DNA from: Bicyclus anynana
Taxonomy: Eukaryota; Arthropoda; Insecta; Lepidoptera; Nymphalidae
Reading direction: 5' to 3'
Length of the DNA: 64,000 nucleotides
Assembly: GCF_947172395.1 (NCBI RefSeq)
Contig: NC_069095.1
Span: 7,936,001 to 8,000,000 of the forward strand
The notes beneath the pieces are model-generated. The model was not told where the DNA came from. It ran no database searches and saw nothing but the letters and a program-made list of their open reading frames with translations. Shown here piece after piece: positions 46,270 through 57,125 of the stretch (its first letter is position 1; every line of letters starts with the position of its first letter). The position numbers and the translations under genes are program-made.

Positions 46270-49200
46270 TTACTTTACAAGATAAGATAGATCATCGGCA
46301 ATGTAATTTTTCGACGGGATGAACTCGAAGAATTTTTTCAAAATATCAGCAAATATTTCCTTAGCTGCATCAAAGATTGAATCGCCGATAATCTCCAATA
46401 TGGCTTTATAATTATTATTAAAATAAGGAACGATAGCTTTACCTGTAAAAGATATTTTTTTAAGTGCAACTGAAAATTTTATAATAATAAAAAGTCATAT
46501 ACAGCTTTATTAAATCTAAAAAAGTAAGTTATCTCGGATTAGGTCAAATGTTGAGCATTTAATATACCATCCATATAAAATTTATACTAATATACCTACT
46601 ATATTTAAATCTTACTTTTAGTTTGTAAATTTTAGTAAACTTTTAGTACACTTTTAGTAAACTTATTTAGTTTGAAAAAAGGTCAATTAATAGAACCCCT
46701 ATAGCTTGGCAAGTTCATTGATGACACTCCCATGATATGCGGGCGACGGGGGGAAAGACTGCGCGGGTGTAAAATCGTGCGTGCGGGGAAGCGTCAGTCG
46801 TGGGTTTTTCATTCATCGTTACACGCCTCCCGGCCCGCGCGGACTATCGGGAGTGTTTCGGACGAATTTGCCAAGCTATAGTCGGACAAGCTTACCAATA
46901 GACTAACGAATCTGGTGTATATATAATGGTTTATTTATTTTGCTATCATTCGCGAAAAGCCGACGAACCCATGCGACAACGTCACCCAGGTCCGACAAAA
47001 TAGTCTCTACGTACGTTTCACCCCGAAACCGGAGCATCCTCAGGAGATGTTGAGTCTTTTGACTTTGAGACTATTTTGTTTCAATTCGAATTTGAGAGTA
47101 TTTTGGTTCAATCCAAAATTCAAAATTCATTTATTTCAATTAGGCTTAGTTTACAAGCACTTTTGAAAGGTCATAATTTAAATTAATAAAATAATAGTCG
47201 AAAACTTAAAATTAAAGTTACGAGGGTTCCAAACGCGCCTTGGTCCCACAACAAACTCAGCCAAGGTTTATTTTCTTTTTTGTTTACCACCATTTTACAA
47301 ACTTATTTAAAATAAATAGCAAAATAAATAAATCATTGTATAATCATGATTAACTTCCGCAAAGTAACGCCTGCTTCAATCTGAAACTGGTGCAGTAGGG
47401 TGGATAGAAACTTACTCATATCCTCTTTTCCAACCATTATTTTCTCAGCACCAAAAGTGGCTTTTTCAACATCGTACTTGTATTTAATCTTTTTGCTCAA
47501 AATCTTGAAATAAATTTCGCCGTCATCTTTCTTGAAAGGGATAAGTGGAAAGTCAAAGCGCAAGAATAACTTATCTGGAAATGAAATACATTATATCTAT
47601 AAAATATAACCATTTCAGTGAGAATAAAAATGTTTTGATTATATTAAACTTGGTGAAATTAATTTAAATAAACTTTCCAAAAATCTGGTTGGGGCGATAA
47701 TAATGTCATAAGTGCGTTAAAACTGAGGCGGACAAAATCGGCTAATTGTCATAATTTCATTGAGACGTTATTATACAAATAATAACGCGTAGATTTAATT
47801 AAGTCTGGAACAAATAATAAACTTTGTTTTATTTTTGTGATCGGAGGTAAAAATACGTAAAAAAAATACAAATTTATTGCAAGCATCAGTGAGCAGAAGC
47901 TAATTAAACAACTAGGCATCATTGCTATTAAAATCTACATAATCTCGCAGATAAATATATCAAACCAGTAGAAGGTTCCCGTTCTCGTATGAATACGGTC
48001 ATAAACGGCTAGGTAACTCAATGTTAATGTAACTAACATCGTCCATTGATGATACAAATAAACAAACGCACTTTAAAATTCATAATATACGTATGAATTT
48101 GACATGACGTATCTCTTTTTAACCGACTTCCAAAAAGGAGGAGGTTCTACGTTCGGCTGTATGTATGTTTTTTTTTTTTTTTTTATGTATGTCCAGCGAT
48201 AATTCCGTCATTTGTGGACCGATTTTGAAAATTTTTTTTTTGTTTTGAAGGGTTTGATTCCAGGGTGGTCCCATTTTTTTCATGTTAGGATCTGATGATG
48301 GCATCCTGGAGAAATCGAGGGAAACTTTAGAAAATCGTAAAGACGGCTAGTGCGTTTGTTAGTGTTTCCATAAGGTATTTTAAACCACTACAATTTTATG
48401 AAGGTCTGGAGTTGGTCTGATGATGGAGCCGATACACAGACGATGGAACTCGTTAACGATTTACAGCAGGTACCTTTTGTTTGGGCTTGATTTATTTGTA
48501 TTGATGAGAACTTTCCACCTAGATGGGTTGTTACTGTATTAAGGGTCTGATGATGAAGACGAAGGAGAGTTAAGAGAACTACTCAACGGTTCACAGTAGC
48601 TACCTTGTGTTTGGACTTGATAAATTTGTATTTATGAGAACTTTCCACCTAGATGGGTTGTGACTGTATTAGGGGTCTGATTATGGAGATGAAGGAGAGT
48701 TAAGGGAACTCCTCGACGGTTCACAGTAGCTACCTTGTGTTTTGACTTGATAATTTTGTATTGATGAGAACTTTCCACCTGGATAGATTGTGACTGTATT
48801 AGGGGTCTGGTGATGAAGATGAAGGAGAGTTAAGGGAACTCCTCGACGGTTCACAGTAGCTACCTTGTGTTTGGACTTGATAAATTTTATATTGATGAGA
48901 ACTTTTCACCCATATGGATTGTGACTGCACAGAGGGTCTGCCGATGAAGACGGAGGACAGCCACCTTTCACGTTTTTCTGAATATTCATATTACGTGAAG
49001 GGGGAGTGAAATTTTGTATATGAGTTAAGGTAGTATTTTTAAAATTGGAATGGGGATGATGACTAGGTTTGAATATATTGATTTTTATGATACATTCGGG
49101 TAAATAGGGTCAATGTTAACTAATTTATACATAAAAAGCAAAGATTGTCTGGATATTTGCAAAATAAATGAGATTATAAAATTTCAAAAACTACTAAAAT

Positions 49201-52200
49201 TTTTTTATCGTAATTAGATGAAAATTCATACAGTTTTAGCTTCCTTACATTAAATGTGACATTTTTAAATATATGAACTATAAAGATAAACGCACAAATA
49301 ACAAAGATATTAGTAATTTTGTTTGAACGCGCATACAAATCTAACGATCATTACATGCCTATGACGTCATTTTTTCGAGCCATTTTGTATGGGGCGTTTT
49401 TCAGGGATCCGCGGCAGCGCCGCAAATCTGACTCTTTAAATCCCTGTAGCTCCGAAAGTAATGATCGCAGATACCCTGTTACTTTTACAAAATTGCTTTA
49501 CTATTAGTATACTCTTAATTTATATACAATTTAAAAAACTGTCATCATCCCTATTGTAGGACTTAGATACTTATCATAAGAAAATAACGTTTCAACTAAT
49601 TGCTCATTAATTTTTGTTCACACTCAGTAGGTGTGCTAACACTAAAAATTAAAAAATAAAAATTTTAATAAAAAAATTCAACCGACTTCCAACTCAAATA
49701 TTAACCTAAACTAAAAAGCAAAAAATAACATCTTACCTATGTGCTACCTTCTGATCAGTTTGAAGGCGGTGCCAATCCAGTGACATGTTTTAATTAAAGC
49801 CGTTTCTGAAAGAACCACAGAAATTGTGTAATTTATACCGTCCGATCTTAACCTACGCTAGTGTAGTCTTTGCCCACCGTCCAAAAGCGACCCTTAGGCC
49901 GCTTCAAACCCTACAGAATCGTTTTCTGCGTCAAATCACGGGCGCGCCGTGGTTTTTACGCAATAATGACCTCCATAGAGATCTAGAATTACCGACAATA
50001 GCTAAGTACATGAAACAGCTCTCTCAAAACTATTTTGACAGAGCTGCCATCCATCCCAACCAACTAGTGGTTGAGGCCTGCAATTACACTCCCAACCTAA
50101 ACGCTAACTGCAAGCAGAGGCGTCCCAAGAACGTCCTTTACGATCCAGACGATGACATAACAACCGACAATGCTTCCCAGGTAACACAATCACAAGCTAC
50201 ACAGCGTCTTCGCCGGCGAAGACGAGGTCCCCGATATCTAACGTCACCCGGACGTGGGTTTTCTAACTCACGATCTTGGGGGCGTCCGGACTGATTCACT
50301 CAGGTCACGGTTACCTCCTCCAGAATGGCCTTCTAAGCCGAGGTCCGAGTCTCATAGGAGACGCCCTTAGAGAGCCGTTCCGTCCTCTATCTTTCTTTCA
50401 GCCTTCGGGTCACATCAGGCGATGCTTCTGCGCTCGCCCAACCCCCCCGGTGACGCCGTAGTGGTTCCGCAGGGAGCTATCGGCACCTACTCAGACAGAA
50501 AAAAAAAAAAAAAAAAAAAAAAAATGTAATTTATATGGCTTGAATTAAAACATCACTGGATTGGCACCGCCTTCAAAGTGATCAGAAGGTAGCACATAGG
50601 TAAGATGTTATTTTTTGCTTTTTAGTTTAGGTTAATATTTGAGTTGGAAGTCGGTTGAATATTTTTATTATTAAGAAATCGGTTGTCTGTAAAGACGGTT
50701 TACTGACGATAGTAGAACGTGACAACGTTAGAAAATACTGATGGAATGGTTCCATTTAAAAAAAAAATAATTAACGTATTTAAAATTTAATTAAAAATAA
50801 ATAAATAAAATACTTTTCGTTTTTCTAAAATACTGTTTAATAATCTTCATAGACAAGAATATATTTTATTTCTAGTGAAAAAAGTTGGCAACCCTAGAGC
50901 GAGATTATTTTATTTCTTGTAAAAAAGTTGGCAACCCTAGAGCGAGGGAACGATGCATGACGTCATCTTTTTCCGAGTGTGCATGCCCCATCGAATTATA
51001 AGACGTTGTCACGTCAATAAAACGATATGATCTCTCATTTGGATCAAACTTTTTTTTAGACAGGGTTTTGCTCATGCCAATATAATAATTAATAAATAAT
51101 GTAATAATTAATAAATACATACGACCCTTATGTACACACATCACTCTCTAGATCCAAAGTAATCGTAGTGTGTTATGGGTGCCAAGACAGCTGACTTCAT
51201 GTAGGTACCTAAGCGTGTTTCTTCAAAAAACTTTTGATTTTTTCAAAAATTTTTGATTTTGATTTTGAAACTTCAGACCGCCCTTTCTTGTAATAGAAAT
51301 ATATTTTATTTATGTAAGCTAAGCTATAATTACCAAGTTTAACTTTTCCCTTGCCCGCGCTGTCAATTGAAGGAGTTCCAAAGACTCCTTGAAGTAGTGG
51401 ACTCGTGCCCTCGACGACGATGTTGCCTTTTATTATTAAGTCGCAAAGAATTTCCTGTACACCAGTTTGTTTATCTAAATCAACACTAAAACAATAAGCA
51501 TACGTTTACTTTAAAGGTCGTAGGTCATTAGACCCACCCGGGACCGGACCCGCACCGCCTCGCCTCGATTGGTTAGTATTCTTTGTATGGATTTGTATGG
51601 GCATGCGCTCACTACATCAACTACGTACCATCACCGGACCGCCTCGCCGGGGGTGTCCACGCGCCGGCCGCGAGTGGACCACTCGATGTTGACATGCTTG
51701 CCTCGCGTGAACCGCGCGTTGACAACGCGGCGTCCACCCGTGATCTACCTGTCGAGTCTCGGAAATTCGTTGACCACGCGAGGTTCAATGCTGGACAACG
51801 CAGCGTCCACCCGTGGTCCACCTGTCGGAGACAAGTGGACGCCTAGCGCCGAGGCGGTGCGGCTCGGGTCCCTAATGAGCTACGACCTTAACTCTAAAAC
51901 TAGACTAATGGAGGATACCTTTTATCTCATGCAAAGAACGCATAAAGTTTTTATGAATAGTCATTATTTTACACCATATTTATAAACTAAGACGACCAAA
52001 GCTTTAGTAATTTTCATCTCACATAATATGATTTTTGACGAACTAACTCTCTAGCGCAGTTAGTAAGGGAGAAAAAAGTAACTTTCTTCAAAAGTAAGCA
52101 ATTTAAACATCAATCACACTAATATTAAAAATTTAAGCGTTTTGGCTGAAATTTGGAATGGAAATAGTTTTCACTCATGATTAACACATAGGCTACTTGC

Positions 52201-55200
52201 ATCCTAAAAAATCCATGGTTCCTGTGGTATTTGTGAAAAACTGAATTCCACGCGGACGAAGTCGCGGGCGTCCGCTAGTATTTCATAAACGAATTCCTAC
52301 ATAGAAAAATAGTGTTCATATTTTAACCAACCAACAATTACCCCACACTATGAGATAAAAGAGTAAAATCAAGTTATGTGTTATTTTTCAAGATTTTATT
52401 TCACATAGTCGACATTTTTACGACATTACAGCTTTCTAGTAAATAAATAAATAAATAAATAAATATACTTAAACAATACACGTCACTATCTACCCCCAAC
52501 AGAGCAGCTTGTGTTATGGGTACTAAGATAGTTGATATTATAATATTCATATACATTTATATACTACATATAAATACTTATATAATGTATTAATACACAC
52601 AGACACTGGAAAAAACCCATGTTCATCACACGAATATTTTCCAGTTGTGGGAATCGAACCCACGGCCGTGGATGCAGAAAGCAGGGTCACTACCCACTAC
52701 ACCACGCGGCCGTCGCGCCGTAGTAGATAGTAATAGTCTCTGAGCTAAACCACAGATAAACAGACTGACATAGCGAAACAATGAAGGCTCCTTGTTGACT
52801 TTGTTGTTGTTGAAAATATACCCTAATATATAATATATAAATAAATATACGGCTTGGCACCGACTCTCACGTGTCCTATATGGTGAAGGAAAAACATCGT
52901 GAGGAAACCTGCACACCTGAGAATTTTCTTAATTCTCTACGTGTGTGAATTCCGCCAATTCGCATTGGCTCAGCGTGCTCAACAGTGAGTCTAATGGGTA
53001 GTTAGTGATAATAAATGGGCGTTAGTAAAAAAGTTAGTTACTTACTGGTATTTTTTAATTTGGCATTTACTGATACCCTTAACAACTCCATCGGTCATGG
53101 TTAGTTTGATCGCTTCCAAAACCTTTATTGTCATGTTCGTAACTTTGTAGGGATCAATGGGAGGCATATTTAATTCCGGGATACCCACTGAACCGATTTT
53201 TCGTAGACTGCTTTCGAACAATTCACCAATGCATTCGTCGTCTTTAATACTACATTTTGATAGTGTGTCCACTGAAACAAAAGACGTATTTTAAGACAAA
53301 AACGAAAACAAAAATATCCTTAAAAAGGCGCTGATTGCGCCAAATAAAATGTCCCAAGACTTCTTTCCGAAAATTGCCGCATTTGGTTAGGCGGACGCGC
53401 CTCTTGTTGTCAGTTGGTTGTCACTTTGTTTCTTGGTGATTTCCGCGTGCAAGCAAATGCACACAGAGTCAGTGAAAATCTAAAACTATTGAAATGTAAT
53501 AGTTATATTTATAAAGTGTTTTTATTAGATAAAAAATATCTAAATATAACGTGATCGACATGGTTAGTAGTTAGCAGTAGTGTGTATGATGAAAACAATT
53601 TCTGCTAAGTTCTTGATTGTCCGATGTTTTCAAAAAATTTAATTTTAACTGTAGTCCTTTTCCCTTTTCCCTCCAAATAGTCGGAAAAGACTATTACGAC
53701 AATAGGCCATTTGGGCGGGGATAGAACCACCATCCCTGGGTGATGAGTCCGGCCGCTTTCGGCTCACTGCTGAGCCGGAGTCTCCTCTCAGAATGAGAGG
53801 GGTTTGGCCAATAGTCAACCACGCTGGCCCATTGCGGATTGGCAGACTTCACAAACGCAGAGAATTAAGAAAATTCTCTGGTATGCAGGTTTCCTCACGA
53901 TGTTTGCCTTCACCGTTTGAGACACGTGATATTTAATTTCTTAAAATTCACACAACTGAAAAGTTGGAGGTGCATGCCCCGGACAGGATTCGAACCCACA
54001 CTCTCCGGAATCGGAGTTCGAGGTCATATCCACTGGTCTATCACGGCTCTCCCACTGGGCTATCACGGCTCTCTTATCGTTGAGCTATTGAGGCTATAGA
54101 GGCTATATAAAATGAGGTAAGTACTAGTATGTATGGATATTGCAGGCTGACAGCCTGTCTGTGTATTATAAGATGGTATATATTCGTACATGTGTTAAAA
54201 CTGAAAACCCCATAATATGTAATTAAATTCAACAAGCAAAAACTCAATTATACAAAAAGTTATCAAAATTGTCTCACACGATTCCGAGATCTAAAATTAT
54301 ACACATAAATATCCCTGTAGAGCGAAAAGTCATTAACTCGAAAATCACTGTTTTGAAATACGAACGTTTAAATTTATGAAAATTTTAAAATTCATAACTT
54401 TTAATTATCCTTATGTACATAGCCTAATTTAAAGATACTTTATCATTTTATATTAGCAATATAAAAAGAAAAATGTTTAATAACAGAGGAAAGCAAAAAT
54501 ATATGTATTAATGATTTTTCTCTTTAGAATCACTGACTTAGCAGTCAGTTAATTAATTGTGGTATGTTTTACCTGTATAACCTTTTAAATAATATTAAAC
54601 TACTAATAAAACTATATTAATGCAATAAAACTTTTTTAACGATAAAATATAAAATAGTCGATTTAGTTTGTTTTCGTTTTCATGTGTTGCATTGAGTAAT
54701 TAAAATTTTCGTTAAGTGTTAGTGCGTAATGGGAGAATTAACTAACTTTAGTTAATTCTCCCATTACGCACTAGGTTCTAAAGGGTACGTACTTTGCACA
54801 TTTCATAATACAAAAACTATGGCAGCTACAAAAACGACGGTTGTACAGGTATTTAGAGAATAAAATGGTGTATCCTATGTCATTTATAAATCAAAATGAC
54901 ATTTTTGGGACTTAGTGACGTTAGTGACTTCACGGGGAGAATAATTATATACAAGAAATACTCATTAAAATATGATAGATTTTTCAAATCTATACTAATA
55001 TTATAAAGCTGAAGAGTTTGTTTGTTTGATTGAACGCGCTAATCTCAGTAACTACTGGTCCGATTTGAAAAATTCTTTCAGTGTTAGATAGCCCATTTAT
55101 CGAGGAAGTCTATAGGCTATATATTATTCTCGTATTCTTACGGGAACGGCAACCACGCGGATGAAACCGCGCAGCGTCAGCTAGTTCTGAAAATATCTTT

Positions 55201-55369
55201 CTGTGGATAAATTATTTAAGAACAACAATTCCGTAAATCACGCAAGCAAAATAAGTGAGGGTAGAGACAATTAATGAAACTGTTCAAAATCTTTAATGAG
55301 CTTACCGAACGCTGTTTCACATTTTATTAATACTGCGCACGCAACAAACACTAGTTTCAATATAAACAT
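46270..55369 (-). CDS. JHBP/takeout-like secreted protein, gene F
   Basis: Five exons: 55306-55369, 53046-53271, 51334-51485, 47416-47574 and 46270-46442, giving 257 residues ending in TAA. Signal peptide MFILKLVFVACAVLIKCETA; mature protein begins near VDTLSKCSIKDDEC. The two cysteine pairs and the sequon (TNMT) are present. Exon 4 reads FPLIPFKKDDGE and exon 5 KAIVPYFNNNYK. This is the longest gene of the cluster because introns 3 and 2 have swollen: intron 3 (47575-51333) holds the 130-bp array and a nested jockey-in-MITE, and intron 2 a GC-rich TTAA-flanked MITE. The 3' UTR region carries a 245-bp retrotransposon fragment, so AATAAA hexamers occur both at 46212-46225 and beyond the insertion at 45964-45969. 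TATA-like TATAAATA at 55423-55430. Confidence 0.9.
46699..46881. mobile_element. 183-bp MITE, ends CTATAGCTTGGCAA
   Basis: Termini CTATAGCTTGGCAAGTTC and its near-complement at 46864-46881 (about 18-23 bp). GC-rich centre CGGCCCGCGCGGACTATCGG. In intron 4 of gene F. Confidence 0.75.
47118..47296 (-). mobile_element. Non-LTR 3' tail or SINE-like repeat
   Basis: Second copy of the block at 25165-25355. Confidence 0.55.
48115..48305 (+). repeat. Interspersed repeat TTTTTAACCGACTTCC
   Basis: TAACCGACTTCCAAAAAGG, a T run of about 17 and the GATTCCAGGGTGGTCCCAT segment; inverted copy at 31325-31490. The 130-bp array begins right after it. Confidence 0.6.
48410..48945 (+). repeat. 130-bp minisatellite, about 4 full units
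   Basis: The GGTCTGATGATG mark recurs at 48413, 48543, 48673, 48803 and 48934 (period 130-131). Units contain GGTTCACAGTAGCTACCTTG and TGAGAACTTTCCACC. In intron 3 of gene F. Confidence 0.9.
49663..50672. mobile_element. Fold-back MITE split by a jockey-like insertion
   Basis: Left arm 49663-49800 and right arm 50545-50672 are inverted copies of about 125 bp (AACCGACTTCCAACTCAAAT outermost; GAAGGCGGTGCCAATCCAGT innermost). Their centre is occupied by the retrotransposon at 49838-50524. Confidence 0.8.
49838..50524 (+). mobile_element. 5'-truncated jockey-like retrotransposon with poly(A) and 11-bp TSD
   Basis: Encodes a 156-residue C-terminal piece at 49824-50294 (YRPILTYASVVFAHR, then RPLQTLQNRFLRQITGAPWF, then arginine-rich RLRRRRRGPRY). 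It ends in about 24 A's at 50501-50524. Flanked by TGTAATTTATA at 49827-49837 and 50525-50535, an exact 11-bp target duplication. Confidence 0.9.
50680..51020 (+). repeat. Interspersed repeat shared with 13308-13615
   Basis: Same order of segments as the copy in gene B, plus an internal tandem duplication of AAAAAGTTGGCAACCCTAGA (50879 and 50923). Confidence 0.55.
51515..51887. mobile_element. GC-rich MITE with ~45-bp TIRs and TTAA flanks
   Basis: Ends AGGTCGTAGGTCATTAG and CTAATGAGCTACGACC pair; the inverted similarity continues through GCACCGCCTCG. TTAA is present at 51511-51514 and 51888-51891, the target signature of piggyBac-type elements. The interior is strongly GC-rich against its surroundings. 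In intron 2 of gene F. Confidence 0.7.
52118..52278 (+). mobile_element. Helitron-like element, family 2
   Basis: ACTAATATTAAAAATTTAAG to GTCGCGGGCGTCCGCTAG. Confidence 0.55.
52590..52720 (-). mobile_element. SINE family 3
   Basis: AACCCATGTTCATCACACGA, GTTGTGGGAATCGAACCCAC (reversed B box), CACTACACCACGCGGCCG (reversed A-box side). Confidence 0.7.
52860..53005 (+). mobile_element. SINE family 2, 3' portion
   Basis: GACTCTCACGTGTCCTATA, CATCGTGAGGAAACCTGCAC to GCATTGGCTCAGCGTG, just below exon 2 of gene F. Confidence 0.65.
53757..54065 (-). mobile_element. SINE family 2, full length
   Basis: Reverse copy, GCTCACTGCTGAGCCGGAGT to CACTGGTCTATCACGGCTC, with a short duplicated head CACTGGGCTATCACGGCTC at 54053-54072. 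Confidence 0.8.
54085..54700. other. AT-rich part of intron 1 of gene F, nothing recognised
   Basis: No frame, repeat end or tRNA-like block seen. Confidence 0.35.
54720..54773. repeat. Perfect 25-bp hairpin, 4-nt loop
   Basis: Arms 54720-54744 and 54749-54773 (TAGTGCGTAATGGGAGAATT...) pair without mismatch around ACTT. In intron 1 of gene F. Confidence 0.9.
54989..55184 (+). mobile_element. Helitron-like element, family 1
   Basis: TCTATACTAATATTATAAAG to GCGCAGCGTCAGCTAG, complete copy about 120 bp from exon 1 of gene F. Confidence 0.65.
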
Positions 55370-55422
55370 TGTATCTTGTATGATAACAATTGAATGAATG
55401 TAAATCTATTCCGATGCACCCA

Positions 55423-55430
55423 TATTTATA
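55423..55430 (-). promoter_or_regulatory. TATA-like box, gene F
   Basis: TATAAATA on the minus strand, 54 nt above the ATG. Upstream sequence to about 55550 is conserved with E and G. Confidence 0.55.
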
Positions 55431-56039
55431 CAGACGGTGCAAATTTGAAGATGCAGACCATAAAATATAACTAATTGCAAAGATAACTGACTTTTTTACT
55501 GAGTTCCATGGTTTTTGCTGAAACAACAAAAATGCACCTATAGTTATACTTATAGCAGCAGGTATTTTAATTTAAACACTCATAAGTGAAACCGAAAAGA
55601 AATACTCTAAAAATATGTTGCGTAGCGATTTAGACAACTGAACAAGGTTTTAATTATATAATTTACAAAAATATTTTTTACAGTTTTCTTTTTCGTCCTC
55701 AGTTTTTACAGTGTTCTCGTTGTCATCACATCAAAGCAGTGGCAAAGAAGGCCGACTAAAGCGATTTCCAACTTAGACCGCTTTACAACAAGTCGAGCGC
55801 AAGCATCCACAAAAAAAAACATTTTTCATACATCGCAGGGCAAATATTTGATGAATGCATATTCAATAAAACCGGACAAGTGCGAGTGGAACTCGCGTCA
55901 CGAGGGTTCCGAACGATGTTAATCTATCATGTTTTTTAAACTAACCTGAAATTGTACCTAATTATATAATTTTCAGGCTTATTTGTTTTGTTAAATATTT
56001 ATCTGAACCTATAAGTAAAAAGCTACTTTTTTTTCAACT

Positions 56040-56288
56040 CTCCATCTTCTTCAAGTAAAAAGCTACTCTTTTTTCAACTCTCCATCTTACCTCCAATAAG
56101 TGCTCCCCATATTTAAATTTTACCTATTTACGATACATCCCTGTATTTGAGCTACAAGAATTGATTTGTGTACCAAATTTCAACTGGATTGGTTCAGTAC
56201 ATTCGGAGAAAACAGACAGACTTTAAAATGTGCACGAGTGATATTATAAGGGTTCCGTTTTTGTACTACGTACGTTCGGAACCCTAAT
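56040..56288 (+). repeat. Interspersed repeat of the 2040 type
   Basis: ACCAAATTTCAACTGGATTG to GTACTACGTACGTTCGGAAC; includes a local duplication of AAGTAAAAAGCTACT (56011 and 56055). Confidence 0.6.
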
Positions 56289-56405
56289 AGTATCGGTTTT
56301 AGACTGGTTTAATTACAGTTTTAGTGACGGTTGCATAATCAAGATATGGGCAAGTACCTAATGCACGATTACAACAGAATTCTCATTATTTTCGGTAAAT
56401 TATAA

Positions 56406-56587
56406 TCTATACTAATATTATAAAGCTGAAGAGTTTGTTTGTTTGTTTGATTAAACGCGCTAATCTCAGGAACTACTGGTCCGAATTGAAAAATTATTTT
56501 AGTGTTAGATAGCCCATTTATCGATAAAGGCTACAGGTTACATATTATCCCCGTACCACGCGGGGGAAATCGCGCGGCGTCAGTTAG
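56406..56587 (+). mobile_element. Helitron-like element, family 1
   Basis: TCTATACTAATATTATAAAG to CGCGCGGCGTCAGTTAG; the last bases changed from CTAG to TTAG. Confidence 0.6.
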
Positions 56588-56589
56588 TA

Positions 56590-56870
56590 CATGCCGGTGG
56601 AAGGCCGGTATACAATTGAGTGCGCGAACGAAGGCCGGAGGCATTTTATGTGCTTGGGTAAAATGCCAGCCGAAGTCACGGTCTGAGGCTCGATCATAAG
56701 CCCCCGGCCGAAGGCCGGTGCACAATTGAGTGCGAGACCGAAGGCCGCGCGTTTTATGTGCTTGGGTAATATTCCCAGTCAAAACCATGGTTGAATACTC
56801 TCACAAATCACAAACTCCCGGCCGAAGGCCGCTGTACAATTAAGTGTGCGGCCAAAGGTTACTACAACCA
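56590..56870 (+). repeat. GC-rich tandem repeat, ~110-114 bp unit, 2.5 copies
   Basis: CCGGCCGAAGGCCGG followed by TACAATTGAGTGCG recurs with marks at 56611, 56721 and 56835. Begins directly at the end of the Helitron-like element. Confidence 0.8.
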
Positions 56871-57078
56871 GTAGACTCCTTCGCTTGATCTGCATTTAAT
56901 ACACGCGTATTATTTTTTTCTACTGGCTAGCATAACAAACAAGTATTAAATTCATTCCATAACACTAGACGTCGTCTAACTACTCGTGTATATCACGATC
57001 TCCATACATTTTTGTTCTTGTAAAGAAAACACATTGGTGAAGTATGAAAGGACAAAAAGAAACATTTAATAAACACTA

Positions 57079-57084
57079 TTTATT
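57079..57084 (-). other. Poly(A) signal, gene G
   Basis: AATAAA on the minus strand about 42 nt below the stop, followed by the conserved downstream block. Confidence 0.55.
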
Positions 57085-57125
57085 TACCACAAACATAAAA
57101 TTACAGATATTTAATAAAATACGTT

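Noticed and set aside
51569..51985. 138-residue plus-strand frame and overlapping frames on both strands
   Set aside because: They fall in the GC-rich TIR element, where stop codons are rare by composition; no protein motif.
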